Shown: positions 8,194 to 14,695 of the stretch, in pieces
Numbering within the stretch: position 1 is the first letter of the stretch
Layout: each line of letters opens with the position of its first letter
DNA from: Deinococcus sp.
Lineage (GTDB): Bacteria; Deinococcota; Deinococci; Deinococcales; Deinococcaceae
DNA length: 30,666 bases
Reading direction: 5' to 3'
Assembly: GCF_018260555.1 (NCBI RefSeq)
Contig: NZ_JAGLBB010000040.1
Span: 1 to 30,666 of the forward strand
Translations under genes and position numbers: made by a program
Notes under the pieces: generated by a model
Told to the model about the DNA's origin: nothing
Seen by the model: only the letters and a program-made list of their open reading frames with translations
The model's database searches: none

Positions 8194-9255
8194 ATGAAAC
8201 GCAGCACCCTGATCCTGGCCGCCCTGCTCCTGACCGCCACCTCCAGCGCCTCCGCGCAGAAACTCGTGCCCGTCAAGGTGCAGCTCAAGTGGTTCCCGCA
8301 GGCGCAGTTCGCGGGCTTCTTCGTCGCGCAGGCCAGGGGCTACTACAAGGCCGAGGGCCTTGACGTGCAGTTCCTGCCGACCGGCGATCAGAGCCCCATC
8401 CAGACCGTCGCCACTGGCACCGCCGACTTCGGCACCACCTGGATCACCGACCTGCTCACCGCCCGCCAGCAGGGCATCCCGGTCGTGCACATCGCGCAGC
8501 TGTTCCAGAAGAGCGGCTACACCCTCGTGTCCCTGAAATCCGCTGGCCTCAAGACCCCGGCCGACTTTAAGGGCAAGCGGGTGGGCGTGTGGCCCAGCGG
8601 GAACGAGTACCCGGCCGTGGCCCTCCTGAAAAAGTACGGCCTGACCACCAGTCTGGACAGCACGGCCAGCAACCCCAGCGTGCAGGCCGTCACGTACCCC
8701 TTCGATCCCAGCATCGTCTTTCCAGACAAGGTCGATCTGGTGTCCGCCATGACGTACAACGAGGTCGATCAGATCGTCGGGCTGGGCTACCCGCTCGACA
8801 AACTTCAGATCTTCAACGCCAGCGACTACGGCATCAACCTGCTCGAGGACCTGATGTTCACCACCGAGAAGACCCTGGCCAACAAGAACTTCAAGGGCAG
8901 CGGCCAGAGCGGCGAGGACATCGCCGCCAAACTCGTGCGCGCCACCATCAAGGGCTGGAACTACGCCGTCAGGAACCAGAAAGAAGCCGTGCAGACCGTC
9001 CTGATCAACTGCGGCAACACCTGCAAGGGTTCGGGCACCCGCTCCAGCGCCGCCGGGCACCAGACGTGGCAGATGACCGAGGTCGCCAAGCTGTACAACG
9101 CCGGACCCACCCTGGGGGGCCGCGCCGGGTACCTCGACCCCGCCACGTACAAGGCCAACGTCACCCTGCTCAAGAGCCTCGGCATCCTCAAGAGCGACCC
9201 CAGCCCCGCCGCCGTCACGTACCGGGTCTGGGAAAAAGCCACCGGGAAGAAGTAG
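8194..9255 (+). CDS. ABC transporter substrate-binding protein, NMT1/THI5-like
   Basis: The extracytoplasmic ligand receptor of the importer. Residues 1-21 form a signal peptide (KR, hydrophobic core LILAALLLTA, likely cleavage after ASA), so the mature protein begins at about Gln22. The mature part has the THI5/SsuA fold signature: a VQLKWFPQAQFAGFFVAQARGYY-type N-terminus (about 29-51), a GDQSP-type loop and a GKRVGVWPSGNE stretch. There is no lipobox Cys, so it is presumably free in the periplasm or held by the transporter. A strong GGAGG precedes ATG 8194. Family members bind pyrimidine-like ligands (the thiamine precursor formylaminopyrimidine or HMP), which agrees with a pyrimidine substrate here; that remains inference from context. 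Confidence 0.87.
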   Translation: MKRSTLILAALLLTATSSASAQKLVPVKVQLKWFPQAQFAGFFVAQARGYYKAEGLDVQFLPTGDQSPIQTVATGTADFGTTWITDLLTARQQGIPVVHIAQLFQKSGYTLVSLKSAGLKTPADFKGKRVGVWPSGNEYPAVALLKKYGLTTSLDSTASNPSVQAVTYPFDPSIVFPDKVDLVSAMTYNEVDQIVGLGYPLDKLQIFNASDYGINLLEDLMFTTEKTLANKNFKGSGQSGEDIAAKLVRATIKGWNYAVRNQKEAVQTVLINCGNTCKGSGTRSSAAGHQTWQMTEVAKLYNAGPTLGGRAGYLDPATYKANVTLLKSLGILKSDPSPAAVTYRVWEKATGKK

Positions 9256-9321
9256 ATGGTTGATGGTTGAAAGTCGATGGAGGGTGTTTCCATCACCCAT
9301 CAACTTTCAACCATCAACCAT
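9256..9321. repeat. perfect 19-bp inverted repeat directly after the binding-protein stop codon
   Basis: The arm at 9256-9274 (ATGGTTGATGGTTGAAAGT) is exactly complementary to 9303-9321, with a 28-nt loop that itself contains GGGTG...CACCC. Each arm is built from a tandem ATGGTTG unit. No T-run follows, so it is not a classic intrinsic terminator. It could trim or stabilise the transporter mRNA 3' end or weaken read-through to the hydrolase. It ends 15 nt before the next start codon. Confidence 0.85.
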
Positions 9322-9336
9322 TTCTGAAGGAGACAC

Positions 9337-10587
9337 ATGATTGATCCACAACGCACCATCGATGAACTCAAGGCCCTCCGCGAGCTGACCGGGGATGAGC
9401 ACGGCGCGCAGCGGGTGGCGTTCACGGACACCTGGGTCGCGGCGCGCGCGTTCCTGAAAGAGCGGCTGGACGAGCTGCCCGTCACGCAGCACATGGACGC
9501 CGCCGGGAACTGGTGGGCGACCCTGCCCGGCGAGAGCGAACGCGCCCTGCTGATCGGCGGGCACCTGGACAGCGTTCCGAACGGCGGCTGGCTGGACGGC
9601 TGCCTGAACGTCCTGGCGGGCCTGGAAGTCCTGCGGCGCGTTCACGCCCAGTACGGTGGGGGGCCCTCGGGTCGGCCGCCCGTCACGCTGAAACTCGTGG
9701 ACTGGGCCGACGAGGAAGGCGCCCGCTTTGGCCGCAGCCTGTACGGGTCGAGCGCCGCCGGGGGCAACCTCGACGTGACCGAACTGCGCAAGCTGAAAGA
9801 CCGCGACGGCGTGGGCCTCGAAGACGCCCTGGCCCGCGTGGGCGTGACCCTGGCGGACGCCCCGCACGCCCGCGCCGAACTGAAGGACGCCGCCGCGTAC
9901 CTCGAACTGCACATCGAGCAGGGCCCCGTCCTCGAACACCTGGACCTGCCGCTGGGCGCGGTCCTGGGCACGGTCGGCGTCGAACGGCACACCCTCACCT
10001 TTCACGGGCAGGCCGCGCACAGCGGCAGCACCCCCATGAACGTCCGCCGCGACGCGTTCCTGGCCGCCGGACGCTTCGGGCAGGTCATCTACGACATCGC
10101 CGAGCGGCATGGGGGCGTGTGCACGGTCGGCAGCGTCAAGACGTTGCCCGGCATCGTCACCAGCGTCGTCGAGACCTGCGAACTGACCCTCGACCAGCGT
10201 CACCTGGACGCACCCACACTGGCCGCCATGTGGCAGGACGCGCAGGACGCCGCCACGCAATTCGCGCAGGAGGCGGGCTGCACCGTCACTTTCGGAGACC
10301 TCTGGAACATCGAACCCATCCCCTTCCACCCCGCGCTCATCGAGGCGGCCGAGGCCAGCATCCTGGCCGTTACTCCCGCCGCACACCGCCTGCCCAGCGG
10401 GCCGCTGCACGACGCCGCCGAGGTTGCCCGCGCGGGAGTTCCGACCGTCATGCTGTTCGTGCAATCCCTGCGCGGCATCAGCCACAACAAGATCGAGGAC
10501 ACCCGCGAGGACCACCTTGCCCTGAGCGTGCAGGCCCTCGATGAACTCACCACGCGCACCATGGACTGGATTGCCCGGGGTGCCTGA
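9337..10587 (+). CDS. Zn-dependent amidohydrolase, probable beta-ureidopropionase (M20 hydantoinase/carbamoylase family)
   Basis: In this context it most likely hydrolyses N-carbamoyl-beta-alanine (or the methyl analogue) to beta-alanine, CO2 and ammonia, the third pathway step. The 416-residue length and motifs fit the AllC/HyuC family. Candidate metal ligands are H76 (GGHLDS), D87 (WLDG), E127 (DEEG), H192 (LHIEQG) and H383 (SHNK), with GQAAHSGSTPM (224-234) in the dimerisation lid and GPLHDA at 355-360. Family members also act on allantoate or N-carbamoyl L-amino acids, and these cannot be separated by eye; the neighbouring preTA, hydA and beta-alanine-type aminotransferase favour the ureidopropionase reading. 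ATG 9337 is preceded by GAAGGAG. It lies 81 nt after the binding-protein gene. Confidence 0.85.
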   Translation: MIDPQRTIDELKALRELTGDEHGAQRVAFTDTWVAARAFLKERLDELPVTQHMDAAGNWWATLPGESERALLIGGHLDSVPNGGWLDGCLNVLAGLEVLRRVHAQYGGGPSGRPPVTLKLVDWADEEGARFGRSLYGSSAAGGNLDVTELRKLKDRDGVGLEDALARVGVTLADAPHARAELKDAAAYLELHIEQGPVLEHLDLPLGAVLGTVGVERHTLTFHGQAAHSGSTPMNVRRDAFLAAGRFGQVIYDIAERHGGVCTVGSVKTLPGIVTSVVETCELTLDQRHLDAPTLAAMWQDAQDAATQFAQEAGCTVTFGDLWNIEPIPFHPALIEAAEASILAVTPAAHRLPSGPLHDAAEVARAGVPTVMLFVQSLRGISHNKIEDTREDHLALSVQALDELTTRTMDWIARGA

Positions 10588-10645
10588 AGACCGGGCCGCG
10601 AGGGCGCACGCCGCGGCCGCGAACCCTGTTCGACCGGAGGACCCG

Positions 10646-11386
10646 ATGTTGCCGACGCTGGCTCAAGTGTTGACGCTTCCGGCGTTCGCGGGGGCGGAGG
10701 TCGTCAGCGGCCACGCGCACCTGACCCAGCCTGTGACGTGGGTTCACGTCTCGGAGGTCGCGGACGCGGCGCGGTTCCTGACGGGTGGGGAACTGCTGCT
10801 GTCCACGGGCTCGCTGCTGGCGCGGATGAACGAGGACGAACTGGAGGGCTTCGTGGCGTCCCTGGCGCAGCGGGGCGCGCACGGGCTGGCGCTGGAACTC
10901 GTGCAGGTGTTCCGTGAGGTGCCCACGGCGCTGCTGGGCGCGTCGCGCCTGCACGGGCTGCCGCTGATCGTGTTCCGGCAGGAGGTGAGTTTCGCGGCGC
11001 TGACCCGCGCGGCGCACGCCCGCATCCTGAACCACGGCGGCCCGCCCCTGGACCCCAGCCTCGCGCCGCTGCTGGACGCACTGGCCGAGACGGGGCGCAG
11101 CGTGGCGTTCCTGCGCGCGCAGCTGGGGGCGCTCCTGGCCCTTCCGGCCCGCCCGCGCTCGACCCTGCTGGGCACCCTGGACGCGCTGCTGAACACCAAC
11201 TTCAACATGGCCGAGACGGCCCGGCGCCTCGGCGTGCGCCGCCAGACGGTGTACTACCGCCTGGAGCAACTGCGCGCCATGCTGCCGGACCTGGACGAAC
11301 CCCGCCGCCAACTGGGCCTGCACCTGGCGCTGGAGCTGACCCGGAGCGAGGCGGGCGAGGCCCTCAGCGGCGCCGAGCGGACGTAA
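10646..11386 (+). CDS. compact PucR-type transcriptional regulator
   Basis: A 246-residue DNA-binding protein, probably controlling this locus. Residues 1-125 match the PucR N-terminal sensory domain (LAQVLTLPAFAGAEVVSG, then PVTWVHVSEVAD and LTGGELLLSTG). Residues 173-232 match the PucR C-terminal helix-turn-helix, with LNTNFNMAETARRLGVRR at 182-199. Classical PucR/CdaR proteins are roughly 400-550 residues with a middle domain; here the two ends are joined by only about 45 residues. The start at 10646 follows GGAGG at 10636-10640; the upstream ATG at 10541 reads over the end of the hydrolase gene. It is 58 nt after that gene and in the same direction, so it is probably made from the operon and may autoregulate. 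The effector is not visible from the sequence; a pathway intermediate such as beta-alanine or ureidopropionate is a guess. Confidence 0.8.
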   Translation: MLPTLAQVLTLPAFAGAEVVSGHAHLTQPVTWVHVSEVADAARFLTGGELLLSTGSLLARMNEDELEGFVASLAQRGAHGLALELVQVFREVPTALLGASRLHGLPLIVFRQEVSFAALTRAAHARILNHGGPPLDPSLAPLLDALAETGRSVAFLRAQLGALLALPARPRSTLLGTLDALLNTNFNMAETARRLGVRRQTVYYRLEQLRAMLPDLDEPRRQLGLHLALELTRSEAGEALSGAERT

Positions 11387-11407
11387 CGCGACTGGACAGA
11401 CTGTCTC

Positions 11408-11437
11408 TTGCCGCTCCAGCACGCAAAAAACTACACT
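11408..11437 (+). promoter_or_regulatory. promoter of the aminotransferase-dehydrogenase unit
   Basis: TTGCCG (11408-11413) and TACACT (11432-11437) are separated by 18 bp, the same spacer as the preT promoter, within the 139-nt gap after the regulator. The start would be near 11444, about 80 nt before the aminotransferase. Confidence 0.5.
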
Positions 11438-11443
11438 CCGGGC

Positions 11444-11455
11444 AACATTCGGTTT
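11444..11455 (+). promoter_or_regulatory. second candidate PucR-box operator
   Basis: AACATTCGGTTT repeats the CATTCGGTT core found at the preT promoter, again just downstream of the -10 box. CTGCTCCC also occurs downstream in both leaders (1119-1126 and 11475-11482). Shared placement at the two promoters of one pathway suggests a common regulator. Confidence 0.42.
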
Positions 11456-11525
11456 CCGCTTTGCTTTCTACAACCTGCTCCCTGCACACTGCCGGGTTCA
11501 CCCTGTCATTCCGGAGGTTCCGCCC

Positions 11526-12872
11526 ATGCCCGACCCGCATCCTGACACCCACGACATCATCCAGCAGAACCGCGATCACACCCTGTTCTCATGGAGTGTG
11601 CAGACGCAGACGAACCCGATTCACATGACGGGCGGCCGGGGCAGCCACTTCTATGACGGGGACGGAAACACATGGCTGGACTTCTCCAGCCAGCTGATCA
11701 ACATCAACGTCGGGCATCAGCACCCGGCCGTCCTGAACGCCATCAAGGCGCAGGTGGACACCATGTGCTTTGCCGGGCCGAGCTTCGCCACCGATGTCCG
11801 CGCGACGCTGGGCCAGAAGCTGCGCGAGGTGACGGGCCTCGGCAAGAGCTTTTTCACGCTGGGCGGCAGCGAAGCGAACGAGAACGCCATGAAGATCGCC
11901 CGCCTGTACACCGGCCGCGACAAGATCATCACGCGCTACCGCTCTTACCACGGCGCCACCATGGGCAGCATGACCGCCAGTGGCGACCCCCGGCGCTGGC
12001 CCGTCGAGCCCGGCGTGCCCGGCATCGTCCGCGCGTTCGACCCGTACTGCTACCGCTGCCCGTTCGGCCACACGCCTGACAGCTGCGGGCGCGAGTGCGT
12101 GTCCCACATCGAGGAGATCATCCAGATGGAGGGGCCGCACACCATCGCCGCCATCATGGTCGAGGGCATCACCGGCAGCAACGGCCTGCTCGTCCCACCC
12201 GACGACTACTACCCCAAGTTGCGCGCCCTGTGCGACAAGTACGGCATCCTGCTGATCGACGACGAGGTCATGAGCGGCTTCGGACGCACCGGCACGTGGC
12301 TCGCCACGCAGCATTACGGCATCAAACCCGACATCGTCACCTGCGCCAAGGGCCTGACCAGCGGGTACATGCCGCTTGGCGCGGTCGTGGTCACGGACGC
12401 CATCGCCGACTTCTTCGAAACGCACTTCCTGGCAGGCGGCCTGACGTACAGCGGCCACCCCGTCTCGCTGGCCGCCGCCATCGCGAACCTGCAGGTGTAC
12501 GAGGACGAGCACCTCTTCGAGCACACCCGCGAACTCGGCGAGTACCTCGGCCAGCGCCTGGAAGCCATGAAAGCCAGGTACGCCTGCGTGGGCGACGTGC
12601 GCTACAAGGGCCTGTTCAGCGTCATCGAACTCGTCAGGGACAAGACCACCAAGGAGCCGCTCGCTCCCTTTGGCGGCACCTCGCCCGAGATGGGTCGCCT
12701 CGCCGCGCACCTGAAGAGCCGGCACGTGTACGCGTACACCCGCTTCAATTTCCTGTGGGTCTGCCCGCCCCTCGTGGTCACCAGGGAAGAACTGGACGCC
12801 GGGCTGGCCGCCTACGAGGAAGCCCTCGCGCTCGTGGATCAGCTGATCGGCGCGCCCGTCGCCGCAGACTGA
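11526..12872 (+). CDS. class III PLP aminotransferase, probable beta-alanine (omega-amino acid) transaminase
   Basis: Likely converts beta-alanine or beta-aminoisobutyrate to malonic or methylmalonic semialdehyde, using an oxo acid such as pyruvate as acceptor. The 448-residue fold-type I enzyme shows GGSEANENA (113-121), SYHG (140-143) for PLP stacking, DDEVMSGFGRTG (245-256) with D246 for the pyridine nitrogen, and the Schiff-base lysine K275 in CAKGLTSGYMPLGA. A Cys-containing insertion at 173-191 (YCYRCPFG...CGREC) is notable and resembles the taurine/beta-alanine:pyruvate aminotransferase branch. ATG 11526 follows GGAGG. The position between the ureidopropionase/PucR genes and the CoA-acylating dehydrogenase supports the role; related enzymes also accept taurine, putrescine or GABA. 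Confidence 0.83.
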   Translation: MPDPHPDTHDIIQQNRDHTLFSWSVQTQTNPIHMTGGRGSHFYDGDGNTWLDFSSQLININVGHQHPAVLNAIKAQVDTMCFAGPSFATDVRATLGQKLREVTGLGKSFFTLGGSEANENAMKIARLYTGRDKIITRYRSYHGATMGSMTASGDPRRWPVEPGVPGIVRAFDPYCYRCPFGHTPDSCGRECVSHIEEIIQMEGPHTIAAIMVEGITGSNGLLVPPDDYYPKLRALCDKYGILLIDDEVMSGFGRTGTWLATQHYGIKPDIVTCAKGLTSGYMPLGAVVVTDAIADFFETHFLAGGLTYSGHPVSLAAAIANLQVYEDEHLFEHTRELGEYLGQRLEAMKARYACVGDVRYKGLFSVIELVRDKTTKEPLAPFGGTSPEMGRLAAHLKSRHVYAYTRFNFLWVCPPLVVTREELDAGLAAYEEALALVDQLIGAPVAAD

Positions 12873-12964
12873 TCCCCCGACTGACCTCGCTCCCCTATTG
12901 ACCCTGCCCGACTGATATTGCCCGGCCCACTCTGCCTCACCGCTTCCACCCCCCAGGAGTCCCC

Positions 12965-14473
12965 ATGACCGACACCGCCCTTAAACCCGCGCCCATCAAC
13001 CACTGGCTGAACGGCAAGCTGACACCCGGCACGTCGGGCCGCAGCGCCCGGGTGTTCAACCCCGCAACAGGCGAAGTGCAGGGCCTCGTGGATCTCGCCA
13101 GTGTGGACGAGATCGGCGCGGCCGTGGAGGCCGCCACCGCCGCCGCCGCCAGATGGCGGACCGTTCCGCTCAGCAAGCGCGCCGAGATCATGTTCCGCTT
13201 CCGGGCGCTGCTGGACGCGGGCCGCGACGACCTGGCCCGCATCCTGACGCGCGAACACGGCAAGGTGCACGCGGACGCGCTGGGCGAGATCGCGCGCGGT
13301 ATCGAGAACGTGGATTTCGCGTGCGGCATCCCGAACCTGCTCAGGGGCGGCTATTCCGAGGGAGCGAGTACCGGCGTGGACGTGTACTCCATCCAGCAGC
13401 CGCTGGGTGTGGTGGCGGGCATCACGCCGTTCAACTTCCCGGCAATGGTGCCGCTGTGGATGATCCCGAATGCGCTGGCGTGCGGGAACGCCTTCATCCT
13501 GAAACCCAGTGAGAAGGACCCCAGCGCCAGCCTGTTCATCGCGGACCTGCTTCAGCGCGCGGGCCTGCCAGACGGTGTGTTCACGGTCATTCACGGTGAC
13601 AAGGTCGCGGTGGACGCCCTGCTCGAACACCCAGGCGTCGCCGCCGTGAGTTTCGTCGGGTCCACCCCGATTGCCCGGTACATCTACCAGAAGGGCACCG
13701 AGCACGGCAAGCGCGTGCAGGCGCTGGGCGGCGCGAAAAACCACATGCTGGTCCTGCCCGACGCGGACGTGAACATGGCCGCTGACGCCGCCGTGAGCGC
13801 CGCGTACGGCAGTGCCGGGGAGCGTTGCATGGCGATCAGCGTGGTGCTGGCCGTGGGGGACGTCGCGGGCGAACTGGTGGACGCCATCGCCTCGCGCCTG
13901 CCGGCCCTGAAGGTCGGACCCGGCAGCGACGCCGCCAACGAGATGGGGCCACTGATCAGCCGTGAGCACCGCGACAAGGTCGCCGGGTACATCGGCAGCG
14001 CCGCCGAGCAGGGCGCGACAATCGTGGTGGACGGCCGGGCACAGGAATTCAGCGGCAACGGATTCTTCCTGGGCGTGTCCCTGCTCGACCACGTCACGCC
14101 AGACATGGACGCCTACCGGGACGAGATCTTCGGGCCGGTACTGTGCGTGGTGCGCGTGCCCACCTACGAGGCGGGCCTGAAGCTCATCAACGACAACGAG
14201 TTCGGGAACGGCACGGCCATCTTCACGCGGGACGGCGGCGCGGCCCGGCAATTCCAGTTCGAGTGTCAGGTGGGCATGGTGGGCATCAACGTTCCCATTC
14301 CCGTGCCCGTCGCCTACTATTCCTTCGGCGGCTGGAAGGCCAGTCTGTTCGGTGACACGCACATGTACGGCCCGGACGGCATTCGGTTCTACACGCGCAC
14401 GAAGGTCATCACGTCCCGCTGGCCCGACCCGGCAGGCAGCCGCGTGGACCTGGGCTTCCCGCAGAACCGCTGA
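12965..14473 (+). CDS. mmsA: CoA-acylating (methyl)malonate-semialdehyde dehydrogenase
   Basis: Oxidises malonic or methylmalonic semialdehyde with NAD and CoA to acetyl- or propionyl-CoA plus CO2, ending the uracil/thymine route in central metabolism. The 502 residues show the MmsA traits: TPFNFPAMVPLWM (154-166), FVGSTPIARYIY (230-241), catalytic C288 in GSAGERCMA, and GGAKNHMLVLPDAD (255-268), where ordinary aldehyde dehydrogenases carry the general-base Glu. Its absence is the family hallmark. GATG 12965 is preceded by AGGAG. It lies 92 nt after the aminotransferase with no clear separate promoter. The same enzyme also serves valine and inositol breakdown in other bacteria, but none of those genes is nearby. 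Confidence 0.9.
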   Translation: MTDTALKPAPINHWLNGKLTPGTSGRSARVFNPATGEVQGLVDLASVDEIGAAVEAATAAAARWRTVPLSKRAEIMFRFRALLDAGRDDLARILTREHGKVHADALGEIARGIENVDFACGIPNLLRGGYSEGASTGVDVYSIQQPLGVVAGITPFNFPAMVPLWMIPNALACGNAFILKPSEKDPSASLFIADLLQRAGLPDGVFTVIHGDKVAVDALLEHPGVAAVSFVGSTPIARYIYQKGTEHGKRVQALGGAKNHMLVLPDADVNMAADAAVSAAYGSAGERCMAISVVLAVGDVAGELVDAIASRLPALKVGPGSDAANEMGPLISREHRDKVAGYIGSAAEQGATIVVDGRAQEFSGNGFFLGVSLLDHVTPDMDAYRDEIFGPVLCVVRVPTYEAGLKLINDNEFGNGTAIFTRDGGAARQFQFECQVGMVGINVPIPVPVAYYSFGGWKASLFGDTHMYGPDGIRFYTRTKVITSRWPDPAGSRVDLGFPQNR

Positions 14474-14478
14474 CCCCG

Positions 14479-14574
14479 ATTCTGGTTGAATGGGGTACAC
14501 AGCCCTTCAGCCGGAGCGGATGCGAGTAGGAACAACAGACGCCTCTGGGTGGGAGCAAGCGCGGTCCGTATGAC
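14479..14574 (-). repeat. intergenic repeat family, copy A1
   Basis: Shares the block running from TTGAATGGGGTACACAG to GAGCGGATGCGAGTAGGA with copy B at 17133-17178, in the same orientation. It is inverted relative to A2, so the pair can fold into a long imperfect hairpin. The right boundary is uncertain because similarity fades after about 14530. Confidence 0.7.
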
Positions 14575-14681
14575 ACGGATTCCGTTTGTTTCACTGACAG
14601 GTCCGGAACCCGCTTCGGCTCCCACTCGCTTCGCTCGGATTGAACAGTTCTTGCAGACCATTCAACCCGGAATCCGTCTGA
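14575..14681 (+). repeat. intergenic repeat family, copy A2
   Basis: Begins ACGGATTCCGTTTGTTTC and ends CGGAATCCGTCTGAC, so the two ends form an imperfect terminal inverted repeat (ACGGATTCCG). The inside contains TCCGGAACCCGC and CGCTCGGATTGAACAG, shared with copy B on the other strand and partly with copy C. A1 plus A2 fill almost the whole gap between the convergent mmsA and kinase genes and may also end transcription from both sides. Confidence 0.75.
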
Positions 14682-14695
14682 CAGGGTAGGCGGGT

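Noticed and set aside
7278..8363. Plus-strand open frame of 361 codons overlapping the second permease
   Set aside because: Arg/Gly/Pro-rich shadow of the permease and binding-protein genes in another frame.
14380..14388. Third CATTCGGTT occurrence
   Set aside because: Lies inside mmsA coding sequence (codons for G-I-R-F), away from any promoter; probably chance.
12839..14500. Minus-strand open frame of 553 codons opposite mmsA
   Set aside because: Shadow of mmsA; composition is His/Val/Gln/Arg-rich without motifs.
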